This document shows positions 1 through 6,901 of a DNA stretch of 13,448 bases, one piece after another. Below the pieces are notes generated by a model. That model searched no databases and was not told where the DNA came from. It saw only the letters and a program-made list of their open reading frames with translations. Within the stretch, counting starts at the first letter, position 1. Every line of letters begins with the position of its first letter. The DNA lies in the NCBI GenBank assembly GCA_021827245.1, contig JAKAWN010000166.1, forward strand, positions 1 through 13,448, written 5' to 3'. The DNA comes from Acidobacteriota bacterium (lineage in GTDB: Bacteria > Acidobacteriota > Terriglobia > UBA7540). The position numbers and the translations under genes are program-made.

Positions 1-266
1 TCATTGAAGACATCCGCCCGCAGGCGCCGGTCCATCTGCTGGTCATGCCTCGAAAGCACCTGCCCTCGCTGAAAGAAGTTGAGAGCAGCGATGAAGCTTT
101 GCTGGGACACCTTTTCACCGTGGTCGCGCAAATGGCTCGCGAACGCCAGCTTGAGACCCGGGGCTACCGGACCGTTGTCAACAACGGACCATGGGCCGGG
201 CAAACCGTCTATCACCTGCACCTGCACGTCCTCGGCGGACGTGTTTTTCACTGGCCCCCGGGATAG
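1..266 (+). CDS. HIT family hydrolase/transferase, C-terminal part
   Basis: Partial gene entering from the left edge; the first complete codon begins at base 3 and the stop is TAG at 264-266. The 87 visible residues contain the histidine-triad signature: three His codons at 213, 219 and 225 (HLHLHV, followed by LGG), which in this family form the nucleotide phosphate-binding and catalytic site. The preceding stretch (VHLLVMPRKHLPSL) matches the usual HIT core strand and helix that comes before the triad. Members of the HINT/PKCI branch hydrolyse nucleoside phosphoramidates or related AMP conjugates in the cytoplasm. The true start lies outside the window, and the ATG at 45 is internal to the domain. 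The gene is convergent with the M20 peptidase, with only 21 bases between the stops. The exact substrate cannot be told from sequence. Confidence 0.93.
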   Translation, partial: IEDIRPQAPVHLLVMPRKHLPSLKEVESSDEALLGHLFTVVAQMARERQLETRGYRTVVNNGPWAGQTVYHLHLHVLGGRVFHWPPG

Positions 267-287
267 ATTTTTCCGGAATCCAGCCGG

Positions 288-1472
288 CTAGAGTGTCGCC
301 AAGAGTGCCGCCAGCAGTGCTGCGCGTCGCGGAAGCTCACCGATGATCACATGCTCGTGAAGTGCGTGAGGACCGTCACCCACGCCACCCAGACCATCCA
401 ATGTGGGGATTCCGATGGCGGCGGAAAAATTCCCGTCCGACCCGCCGCCTGACGCCGCCTCGGTGATTTCAAAGCCAAGCTCTTTCGCCAGGGCGCGAGC
501 CTTTGTGAAAAGACCCGCCGCCATCGCTGGCTCCATCGGAGGTCGGTTGACCCCGCCCTCTATCTTCAATCGCGCGTCCGGATGAACAGGTCTCAGTCCA
601 AGGATTTTCCCTTCGATCCATTCCTGATCATCCCGCTGCAGGATGCGGACATCCACCGTAGCGCGAGCATGCTCCGGTACAACATTCGGCCGCGTGCCGC
701 CTTCGATAATACCGACATTGAGAGAGAGACCTCGGCGCTGCGCCGCCAACCTCTCAATCCGGAGAATCTGCCGCGCCATCTCGGCAATTGCATTGATCCC
801 CGCGCCGGGATTGATTCCCGCGTGCGCGGAGCGGCCATGAACCGTGAGGCGAAACTCTCCCACACCCTTGCGGGCCGTCTTCAGTGCGCCGCCCTCCGCC
901 GCTGGTTCGAGTACCAAAACGGCCCTGGCGGCCTTAGCCTCTCTTTCGATTTCACGCCGAAACGATTTGCTTCCTGTTTCCTCCTCCGGGTTCAGGAATA
1001 AGCGGACCGGGCTCGAAGGCTTGACCCCAAGGACCTGAAGCGCACGAATCGCCGCAAGGCCCAGCACAATGCCCGACTTCATGTCCAGAACTCCGGGGCC
1101 GTAGGCGCGCCCACCACGAATCCGAAAAGGCATGCGTGCGATCGTCCCTTTGGGCCAGACCGTGTCGTGATGGCCGATCAGAAGAATGGGTTTTTGCAGA
1201 CCGGATGACTCGCGCTTTAAGGTGCCGCGGCGGGGAGTGGAGGTACACAACCCTCCCCAGAACTCCGCTACCAGGCCGGCGCCTGTGACCGGATTTTCAA
1301 GCACGGTGACTTTGCCGTGCTGGCGGCGGAACTCGCGTGCAAGAAAGCGAGCAAGACGGTCGATATCAGCCCGTGAATAGGTGGGAGACTCGATCTCCAC
1401 GGCCTCGCGGAGAACCTTCATCGTGTTGGGCAGGTCATTTTGACAGTAAGCAAGAAGCCTGCGAAATTCCAC
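288..1472 (-). CDS. M20 family zinc metallopeptidase (carboxypeptidase G2-like)
   Basis: A 394-residue cytoplasmic-type protein with no signal peptide. M20 landmarks are in order: GHHDTV with metal ligand His101 and Asp103; GPGVLDMKSG with bridging Asp130; NPEEETGS with the likely catalytic base Glu164 and ligand Glu165; the dimerisation domain at about 185-295 (starting near RKGVGEFRLTVHG); and the C-terminal GPHALHE with ligand His369. The family removes C-terminal or N-acyl amino-acid groups using two zinc ions. Spacing and the FLNPEEETGS block resemble glutamate carboxypeptidase (CPG2) more than DapE or ArgE, but the substrate is unproven. The start is GTG at 1470-1472, chosen because AGGA lies six bases upstream; a later ATG at codon 18 has no better site. 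Residues about 73-94 form a basic, low-complexity loop just before the first metal motif. It is divergent from the GH57 gene. Confidence 0.93.
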   Translation of the reverse strand: MEFRRLLAYCQNDLPNTMKVLREAVEIESPTYSRADIDRLARFLAREFRRQHGKVTVLENPVTGAGLVAEFWGGLCTSTPRRGTLKRESSGLQKPILLIGHHDTVWPKGTIARMPFRIRGGRAYGPGVLDMKSGIVLGLAAIRALQVLGVKPSSPVRLFLNPEEETGSKSFRREIEREAKAARAVLVLEPAAEGGALKTARKGVGEFRLTVHGRSAHAGINPGAGINAIAEMARQILRIERLAAQRRGLSLNVGIIEGGTRPNVVPEHARATVDVRILQRDDQEWIEGKILGLRPVHPDARLKIEGGVNRPPMEPAMAAGLFTKARALAKELGFEITEAASGGGSDGNFSAAIGIPTLDGLGGVGDGPHALHEHVIIGELPRRAALLAALLATL

Positions 1473-1627
1473 TGTTGTCCTTTCGATCTCGGACGGGGAG
1501 TCAGCACGGCAACGGAGAGAAGCGTCCGGGCCGTGACAGCAAACAGCGTTTCATTTTATCCTAGCTATATCGGTGTGAGCGAACGTTGCCGAATTGGAGC
1601 GGTGTTACAGTCTGCTGAGGTCACTGT
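1473..1627. other. Divergent intergenic spacer between M20 and GH57 genes
   Basis: This 155-base spacer must hold the start signals for both flanking genes. AT-rich bases at about 1550-1571 (including TTTTATCC and GCTATAT) are the most promoter-like part and contain plausible -10 boxes on both strands, for example TAAAAT read leftward. I could not pair either with a convincing -35 element, so no promoter is called. The right end carries GAGG at 1617-1620, seven bases before the TTG start at 1628. I see no hairpin, repeat or small gene here. Confidence 0.5.
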
Positions 1628-3742
1628 TTGAACAAGATCGCACTGGCGCTGGTGGTTCATGCGCACCAACCCGTCGGCAACTTCGATCATGTTTTCGAAG
1701 AAGCCTACCAGAAGGCCTACAGACCGTTCATCCGCACACTTCTACGCCATCCTCGTATCCGGATAGGACTGCATTTTTCCGGATGCCTGCTGGAATGGAT
1801 CGAAAAACATCATCCCGAGTTTTTCGAAGAGCTCAAAGAGCTGGTCGGTCGCGGCCAAACCGAATTGATGGGTGGAGGATTTTTCGAACCAGTTCTTTCA
1901 TCCATTCCCGACCTCGACAAAGCGTCGCAGATTTCCAGACTCGGCGACTATCTCGAAAGCCATTTTGGAGTGCGCCCGCAGGGTGCTTGGCTGGCCGAAC
2001 GCGTCTGGCGGCCGGACCTGGTGCGACCCCTGGGGGAAGCGTGCGTCAGATACGTCATCCTGGATGACAATCACTTTATCGCTGCCGGTGTTGACTCCGC
2101 GGACCTGCACGGAACTTACGTCACCGAGGATCTTGGCGTTCAGCTTCATCTCGTCCCCAGCTTGAAAAGACTGCGATACACGATTCCTTTTCATGATCTC
2201 GAGGACACTTTCGATCTGCTCCAGCAGGGAATCGGGCATCCCAATGTTCTGTTTGCGGCCGGCGATGATGCAGAAAAGTTTGGAATCTGGCCGGGCACAC
2301 ACGATCTTTGCTACACGCGAGGTTGGCTGGAACGATTTTTCGAGGCCATCGAAAATGCCGATGACTGGCTGGAAACCACCACGATCTCAACTTTCATGAC
2401 CAAACATAAACCGCTCGGAAGAGTTTACCTGCCTACGGCCTCCTACCCCGAAATGATGGAATGGGCGCTGCCCACGCGAGCCTGCGAGGAATTCAAGCAG
2501 TGCCTTGAAGAAACTGAGCAGATGGCCTCGGGCGAACGCTTCCGAAAATTCCTGCTGGGCGGGACATGGCAGGGATTTCTTGGGAAGTACCCGGAATCAA
2601 ATCAGATTCACAAGCTGATGCTGGTGATCAGCCATCGCTTTCACCAGGTTGAAGCAGAACTTTCCGTCGGCAGCGCAGGCCGCAACCTGCTCAAAGAAGC
2701 CCAGACTCACCTGTTGTCCGCGCAATGCAATGATAGCTACTGGCACGGGCTATTCGGCGGATTGTACTCGCCGCACCTGCGCAGCGCGGTGCTGCAGAAT
2801 TTGATCCATGCCGAAACGCTGCTGGATCAACTGAATGCTGAGGGCCAACAGACTGGCGTTCGAGTATCGCAATCTGATGTCGACGCGGACAGCGAGCAGG
2901 AAATCGTGTTTTCACATCCCATGGTCGGCATGATCCTGAAACCGTCGGATGGAGGTAGCGTTTCAAGCCTGCGCTTCAAACCCGCCGCAACGGAACTCAT
3001 CAATTCCTTGATGCGGCGGCCCGAGATCTATCACGGCCAGATCCGCTCGGCCGTCGAAAGCCAGCAGGAACAATTTCCCGATGGAACAACTCCTCTCGCA
3101 GAACTTCTGCGTTATGACCGTTACATGCGCCACTGTTTCCGGACCTATCTTTTTTCACCCTCGAAACAATGGAAAGATTTCGAGCAGCTCGATTTGCAGG
3201 AAGAATGGAAGCTGGCTGGGGGAAACTGGCAAGTAACAACGGGTCCGTCCGCAAACCCGGTCGAGCTTTCGCAGCAGGCAAGATATGAGCACGAGGGGGT
3301 CTGGTTAAACATTGAAGCGCGCAAAGTTGTGTTCGCGAGATTCACCGAGGCCGGGGTGCATGTCGAATGCCGGTCGCTGATTTCAAGCGACCAGGCCCAT
3401 GGCGTGCCGCTATCGCTTGGAGTTGAGGTGGTGTTTAATCTTCTGGCGCCCAACGCTCCTGACCGCTATTTCCTGGCTGTCGGCGAACAGCATCCTCTCG
3501 AATTCGCCGGCGAGATCCGCGCCGCGCGGCTGGAGCTGGTGGACGAGTGGCAGCAGGTGAGGCTGGTCCTCGAGGCACGGCCCGAATGCCGCTGGTGGAT
3601 TGTGCCAATCAAGACCGTGTCGCAATCGGAGGCAGGCTTTGAGACCGTTTACCAGGGCTCGGCGATTCTGGCTGTGTGGGAAGTCAACGCGTCGTTGATG
3701 CCGGAAAGCCGATGGCTGGGGATTGAGGTCAGTCGAACGTGA
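1628..3742 (+). CDS. GH57 alpha-amylase / 4-alpha-glucanotransferase with DUF1925 and DUF1926 domains
   Basis: A 704-residue retaining alpha-glucan enzyme without a signal peptide, so probably cytoplasmic and acting on glycogen or maltodextrin. All five GH57 conserved regions are visible: HAHQPVGNF (11-19); GQTELMGGGFFEP (76-88); WLAERVW (121-127) with the nucleophile Glu124; AAGDDAEKFG (210-219) with the acid/base Asp (213 or 214); and YLPTASYPEMMEWA (267-280). These match Thermococcus litoralis 4-alpha-glucanotransferase, whose catalytic pair is Glu123/Asp214. Residues about 300-390 fit the helical DUF1925 domain, and about 420-695 the beta-rich DUF1926 domain. The family is usually near 650 residues, so this one is slightly long. 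The start is TTG at 1628, supported by GAGG at 1617-1620 and by homology beginning at residue 3. Whether it transfers or hydrolyses glucan cannot be decided here. Confidence 0.94.
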   Translation: MNKIALALVVHAHQPVGNFDHVFEEAYQKAYRPFIRTLLRHPRIRIGLHFSGCLLEWIEKHHPEFFEELKELVGRGQTELMGGGFFEPVLSSIPDLDKASQISRLGDYLESHFGVRPQGAWLAERVWRPDLVRPLGEACVRYVILDDNHFIAAGVDSADLHGTYVTEDLGVQLHLVPSLKRLRYTIPFHDLEDTFDLLQQGIGHPNVLFAAGDDAEKFGIWPGTHDLCYTRGWLERFFEAIENADDWLETTTISTFMTKHKPLGRVYLPTASYPEMMEWALPTRACEEFKQCLEETEQMASGERFRKFLLGGTWQGFLGKYPESNQIHKLMLVISHRFHQVEAELSVGSAGRNLLKEAQTHLLSAQCNDSYWHGLFGGLYSPHLRSAVLQNLIHAETLLDQLNAEGQQTGVRVSQSDVDADSEQEIVFSHPMVGMILKPSDGGSVSSLRFKPAATELINSLMRRPEIYHGQIRSAVESQQEQFPDGTTPLAELLRYDRYMRHCFRTYLFSPSKQWKDFEQLDLQEEWKLAGGNWQVTTGPSANPVELSQQARYEHEGVWLNIEARKVVFARFTEAGVHVECRSLISSDQAHGVPLSLGVEVVFNLLAPNAPDRYFLAVGEQHPLEFAGEIRAARLELVDEWQQVRLVLEARPECRWWIVPIKTVSQSEAGFETVYQGSAILAVWEVNASLMPESRWLGIEVSRT

Positions 3743-3783
3743 TGGAAACTGGTTTTTCGATCAACTCTGCCCGGCGGCGCCGC

Positions 3784-3812
3784 TTGAATTCCTCCAGCAC
3801 GTCTGTTAAATT
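3784..3812 (+). promoter_or_regulatory. Candidate sigma70-type promoter for the Trm112-like gene
   Basis: TTGAAT at 3784-3789 (four of six matches to the -35 consensus) and TAAATT at 3807-3812 (four of six to the -10) are separated by exactly 17 bases. The Trm112-like ATG follows 29 bases downstream of the -10, with GGAG at 3831-3834. The position in the 99-base gap after the GH57 stop suggests that the small gene can be transcribed on its own. This is pattern matching by eye only. Confidence 0.4.
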
Positions 3813-3841
3813 CAGAAATATCTTTAATTTGGAGTGATCGA

Positions 3842-4015
3842 ATGGCTGTCAGCCAGGAATTGCTTGATATTTTAGTCTGTCCGATCTGCAAAACTCCCGT
3901 TACGCTTACGCCGGACGGCCAGGGGCTGAAGTGTGGCCAGTGCCGGCGCGTCTACCCTATCCAAGACGACATTCCGGTGATGCTTGTGGACGAAGCCAGG
4001 ATTGACCCGGAATAA
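3842..4015 (+). CDS. Trm112-like zinc-ribbon protein (UPF0434/YcaR family)
   Basis: A 57-residue gene beginning ATG at 3842 with GGAG seven bases upstream and ending TAA at 4013-4015. The protein starts MAVSQELLDILVCPICKTPV and contains CPIC and CGQC, two CxxC pairs that would bind one zinc, followed by the family-typical YPIQDDIPVML segment. That is the complete Trm112/YcaR fold at its normal size. Eukaryotic and archaeal Trm112 activates methyltransferases; the role of the bacterial short form is poorly defined. In Escherichia coli the homologue ycaR sits between the lipid A and KDO genes lpxK and kdsB. Here it ends eight bases from a convergent GT9 heptosyltransferase-like gene, again beside envelope-glycolipid functions. 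The C-terminus is acidic (DEARIDPE). Confidence 0.93.
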   Translation: MAVSQELLDILVCPICKTPVTLTPDGQGLKCGQCRRVYPIQDDIPVMLVDEARIDPE

Positions 4016-4023
4016 GGGGGCGT

Positions 4024-5139
4024 TCACCGGGCGCGCGCGAGATTCAGAACTTCATCCAGAGCTTCCTGCACTTCTTCGATTTGAATCTCCTTCATGCAAA
4101 TGTTGTCCTTGCATGTTTTCATTCCAGGTGTTCCGTAACACGGGGCACAGGCTACGCGATGGTACAGGATGCGCGGAGGATTGCTTGGCGAGAGGGGAGC
4201 CGTCTGTTCGAATATTCCCGGTCCCCACAACGTCACCAGCGGCGTCCCCAGCGCCGCCGCCATATGTGCGGGTCCTGAATCAACCGTCAGGTAGGCGTTC
4301 AGGCGGTGAATGAGTGCGGCAAGCTCGGACAAGGAAAGCTGACCCGACAGGTCCACGCAGGGAACCCCTGCGGTCTTTGAAATATAGCGAACGAGCGGAC
4401 GGTCTCCTGCGGAGCCGGTCAGCAGGACGCCTGCCCCGCGCTCCTCTACCAGCCACCGAATCACCCGGGCAAATCTATCGGGCGGCCAGCTTCGCAGCCG
4501 GGTCTGGCCGGGGGTCCGGGTGCGGCCACCCCAGCCCGCGTGAACACCAATCAGGCAATCGTCACTCCGTACGCCCGCTATTTCCAGCCGCCGGGCTATG
4601 ATCTCCTTCGTCTCGGGCTCATAGTTCAGTTCCATATGCAGGCCATCGGGCCGGAGACCAAGCGGACGGGCCGCCAGCAGGTGGTTCTCAATCGAGTGTT
4701 TTCCCGGATCGAAACGCGCAGGCTCAAATCCCTGCCCGTGGTCGTCGCTGCTGTACGCAATGATCCTTCGGGCACCTCCCTTGCGCGCCAGATCAATAAA
4801 GCTCGGATGGCTTTCAAGCACCACGGCCCAATCGAGATCCAAATCCCGGAGGGCACGGTGGATACGCGATTTCTCCGAACTCAGCCAGGCTGGCAGATGG
4901 CGGTACGCGACCGGGATCAACTGATCCAGGTGAGGGTTGTGCCGAAGCAGCTCGAAGGCGGTCGCGGAACAGATGAAGACCAGGTGGCACTGCGGAAAAT
5001 TCCGGCGCACGGCGCGCACCAGCGGCGTGGCCATCAGCGTATCGCCGATAGCTCCCGCGCGAACGATCAGGATCCGCGGCCTTCCCGGCGGACTTCCGCC
5101 TGCCGGATACGCTTTCCGATCAGAATCCGAACGAGCCAC
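4024..5139 (-). CDS. GT9 family glycosyltransferase (ADP-heptose:LPS heptosyltransferase-like)
   Basis: A 371-residue GT-B fold enzyme, predicted to add heptose or a related sugar from an ADP-sugar to the lipid A core on the cytoplasmic side of the inner membrane. The N-terminal nucleotide-fold entry RILIVRAGAIGDTLMATPL (22-40) has the WaaC-type Asp at position 33. The C-terminal donor site has GVHAGWGG (198-205), SWPPDRF (217-223) and TVDSGPAHMAAALGTPLV (285-302). Four cysteines (331, 334, 343, 348) cluster in the last 45 residues. The start is GTG at 5137-5139 with GGAG five bases upstream; about 20 basic residues precede the first strand. It is divergent from the heptose-7-phosphate kinase gene, which supports a heptose substrate. 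WaaC, WaaF and WaaQ types cannot be separated by eye, so no symbol is given. Confidence 0.92.
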   Translation of the reverse strand: MARSDSDRKAYPAGGSPPGRPRILIVRAGAIGDTLMATPLVRAVRRNFPQCHLVFICSATAFELLRHNPHLDQLIPVAYRHLPAWLSSEKSRIHRALRDLDLDWAVVLESHPSFIDLARKGGARRIIAYSSDDHGQGFEPARFDPGKHSIENHLLAARPLGLRPDGLHMELNYEPETKEIIARRLEIAGVRSDDCLIGVHAGWGGRTRTPGQTRLRSWPPDRFARVIRWLVEERGAGVLLTGSAGDRPLVRYISKTAGVPCVDLSGQLSLSELAALIHRLNAYLTVDSGPAHMAAALGTPLVTLWGPGIFEQTAPLSPSNPPRILYHRVACAPCYGTPGMKTCKDNICMKEIQIEEVQEALDEVLNLARAR

Positions 5140-5183
5140 GTTTTCTCCGCGGTTGGATCCTTTAGCTTCACTACTCCCTGTTT

Positions 5184-5212
5184 AAGGTAGAATAGCGTTT
5201 GCTGTGCGTCAA
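5184..5212 (-). promoter_or_regulatory. Candidate promoter for the GT9 gene
   Basis: Read leftward, TTGACG (5207-5212 on the plus strand as CGTCAA) matches five of six -35 bases. It is followed after 17 bases by TACCTT (5184-5189), a weak -10 box, about 45 bases before the GTG start. On the opposite strand TAGAAT at 5188-5193 is a good -10 box that could serve the divergent kinase gene, but it lacks a clear -35. The two would overlap almost exactly. Confidence 0.35.
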
Positions 5213-5315
5213 CTTGCGGCAGGCGCTCGGTACCCAAATCACCTTGTAGAGATCAATGGGCAGGCTGCATTTCTCCCGGACCGGGGGGAACAAACACACC
5301 GGGTTTCCAGGTATC

Positions 5316-6341
5316 ATGACGGCAAAAAGAATCCAGAATGAATTGGCAAAAACCCTAAGCAAATTCGGCAACCAGACCGTGGGCGTGCTGGGTGATTTCA
5401 TGCTGGACGAACTTCTTCGCGGGGAGGCCACGCGAATTTCGCCAGAGGCTCCCGTTCCGGTTGTTCTGATGGATGGCCATCCGGAGCCGCAGCGTTTTCC
5501 CGGCGGGGCCGGCAACGTGGCCATCAATATTCGCGCCCTGGGCGGGCGTTCCATTCCTTTCGGGGCAATCGGGGCGGACGAGAGCGGTGACCGGCTGTGC
5601 CAGGAACTGAAGGCGCGTGGGGTACCATGCGGCACGCTGGTCCGGGAGCAGGACCGCATCACGCCACGCAAACTTCGGATTGTGGCGCATCAGCACCAGC
5701 TTTTGCGGCTGGATTTTGAAAAGCCTGCGCCGATCTCCGCAAAAACCTCCGCCGCGATGAGCCGCCGCTTCTCTCGATGGGCTCACAAATTGAACGCGTT
5801 GATCATCTCCGACTATCGCAAGGGGTCGGTGGAGGCTGAGCTGTGCAGGCAGGTTCTATCCGTCGCGCGGCAGCGGCGAATGCCGGTGTTCGTCGATCCC
5901 AAACCCGAACATCCTGAAATTTGCCGGCATGCCACCGCCGTCACCCCGAATCTCCACGAAGCTGAGTTGATGGCCGGGCATTCCATGCGCGACCGTGCCA
6001 GCCTGGAAGCGGGCGGCCGCCGGCTGCTTGCCGAACTTGATTGCGCCTATCTCCTGATCACACGGGGCGCGGAGGGTATGACGCTCTTTGATAAGAGTGG
6101 CGCCATCTGCGAAATTCGAAGCGAGGCACGGCCTGTCTATGACGTCACTGGCGCGGGAGATACGGTGCTGGCGGTTCTTGCCCTGGCATACAGCTCTGGA
6201 GCGGAAATGGCTGACGCCGCCAGGCTCGCCAACATCGCTGCCGGACGTGTGGTTTTGAAGTTTGGAACGGCAGAAATCAATCCTCAGGAACTCTTGAACG
6301 CCATCGCGACGAGTGCCTCGGAAGCTGGGGTTCGCGGCTAG
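5316..6341 (+). CDS. rfaE1: D-glycero-beta-D-manno-heptose-7-phosphate kinase (RfaE1/HldA type)
   Basis: A 341-residue PfkB-family sugar kinase that phosphorylates C1 of heptose 7-phosphate in ADP-heptose synthesis. Motifs in order: GDFMLDELLRG (26-36) then RISPEAPVPVV (40-50), the signature of RfaE1 rather than ribokinase; GGAGNVA (63-69); SDYRKG (165-170); DPK (194-196); TPNLHEAE (210-217); and VTGAGDT (277-283), with catalytic Asp282 in the anion-hole motif. The protein ends after the kinase domain, so the nucleotidyltransferase half found in bifunctional HldE is absent and must be encoded elsewhere. The start at 5316 is preferred: AGG lies four bases upstream and the family domain begins about 20 residues in. 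An in-frame ATG at 5256 would add 20 unrelated residues. Divergent from a GT9 gene; the TAG stop overlaps the stop of the convergent neighbour. Confidence 0.93.
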   Translation: MTAKRIQNELAKTLSKFGNQTVGVLGDFMLDELLRGEATRISPEAPVPVVLMDGHPEPQRFPGGAGNVAINIRALGGRSIPFGAIGADESGDRLCQELKARGVPCGTLVREQDRITPRKLRIVAHQHQLLRLDFEKPAPISAKTSAAMSRRFSRWAHKLNALIISDYRKGSVEAELCRQVLSVARQRRMPVFVDPKPEHPEICRHATAVTPNLHEAELMAGHSMRDRASLEAGGRRLLAELDCAYLLITRGAEGMTLFDKSGAICEIRSEARPVYDVTGAGDTVLAVLALAYSSGAEMADAARLANIAAGRVVLKFGTAEINPQELLNAIATSASEAGVRG

Positions 6342-6370
6342 AAAGGCGAATAAGCTAGCCCTTTTGTCTT
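6336..6370 (+). terminator. Possible weak terminator after rfaE1
   Basis: GGCTAG (6336-6341, containing the rfaE1 stop) can pair with CTAGCC (6355-6360) across a 13-base loop, followed by CTTTTGTCTT. The stem is short and the T-run interrupted, so it is only a candidate. It lies wholly within the end of the convergent coding region on the other strand. Confidence 0.3.
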
Positions 6371-6739
6371 GCGATCAACCACCAGGGCGAGCGCCGGCGT
6401 CTGGTTGTTTATGGTGACCGTGACAATAACGATGGCGCTTCCTTTGGATGTGGCGCTGTCAATCCTGTACTCGCGAATCTTTCCGTAGTCACCCCGGGGC
6501 CCCCAGTCGTGCAGGAAGTCGTCGTAGCTGTAGTCGGGAGCTGGCTGCCAGAGCTTGTAAGCCTCCTCGTAATTACCCGCCTTGAGCTCGGCGAGAAAGT
6601 GCTCCACGGCGCGCTCCTCCGGCAGGTTGTGAAGCGCGTAGTATCCAATTATTCCACCGACGACAATAATGATGACCAGCAAGGGCCAATACTTGCGAAT
6701 TCCAGTTTTCTGCTTGGGGGGTTCAGAATCAAAGATCAT
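6338..6739 (-). CDS. Membrane-anchored small protein of unknown function
   Basis: A 133-residue protein that I cannot name. The N-terminus is short, polar and basic (ending in KQKTGIRKYW). One hydrophobic helix follows at about 19-38 (WPLLVIIIVVGGIIGYYAL), then a soluble domain of about 90 residues with the pattern AVEHFLAELKAGNYEEAYKL, typical of small cystatin/NTF2-like alpha+beta domains. It ends in strands IVIVTVTI and LALVVDR. By the positive-inside rule the domain should lie outside the inner membrane. The start at ATG 6739 has GGAG six bases upstream; a GTG four codons earlier (6751) has a poorer site. A perfect TATAAT lies upstream at 6811-6816. Its stop (TAG, 6338-6340) overlaps that of convergent rfaE1. 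The fold call is an impression from the pattern only. Confidence 0.8.
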   Translation of the reverse strand: MIFDSEPPKQKTGIRKYWPLLVIIIVVGGIIGYYALHNLPEERAVEHFLAELKAGNYEEAYKLWQPAPDYSYDDFLHDWGPRGDYGKIREYRIDSATSKGSAIVIVTVTINNQTPALALVVDRKTKGLAYSPF

Positions 6740-6810
6740 CGCTGTCTCCACCTGTCCCGCAAATTACTCGCTGAGACCCAATTCTGCTTGTGACCGGTTG
6801 CCGCGATTCC

Positions 6811-6838
6811 ATTATAAAAGCTCTCACATTGTTTTCGA
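6811..6838 (-). promoter_or_regulatory. Candidate promoter for the membrane-anchored protein gene
   Basis: Read leftward, a perfect TATAAT (plus-strand ATTATA, 6811-6816) is preceded after 16 bases by TCGAAA (6833-6838, four of six -35 matches). It sits in the 162-base gap after the SDR gene and would give a leader of about 65 bases before the ATG at 6739. The rest of the gap (6840-6901) shows no other gene or clear structure. Confidence 0.45.
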
Positions 6839-6901
6839 TGCTGAAAAGCCTCCAGACTGGCTATGGTTGCGCGCGGAATTGAAGGCCGCCCTCTGCCGGA
6901 A

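Noticed and set aside
268..290. CCGG...CCGG stem near a T-run between the HIT and M20 genes, as a terminator
   Set aside because: The T-run precedes the stem on the plus strand and becomes an A-run after it on the minus strand, so it fits neither direction; the stem is only four pairs.
3774..3783. Perfect palindrome GCGGCGCCGC after the GH57 gene
   Set aside because: It has no loop and no T-run for a terminator, and GC-rich palindromes of this length arise by chance in such DNA.
4540..5190. 216-codon open frame on the plus strand
   Set aside because: It is antisense to the GT9 gene, whose motifs are complete; the product has no recognisable domain and shows the composition of a shadow frame.
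5256..5315. Upstream ATG extension of rfaE1
   Set aside because: The extra 20 residues match nothing in the family, and the ribosome site before 5256 is no better than the one before 5316.
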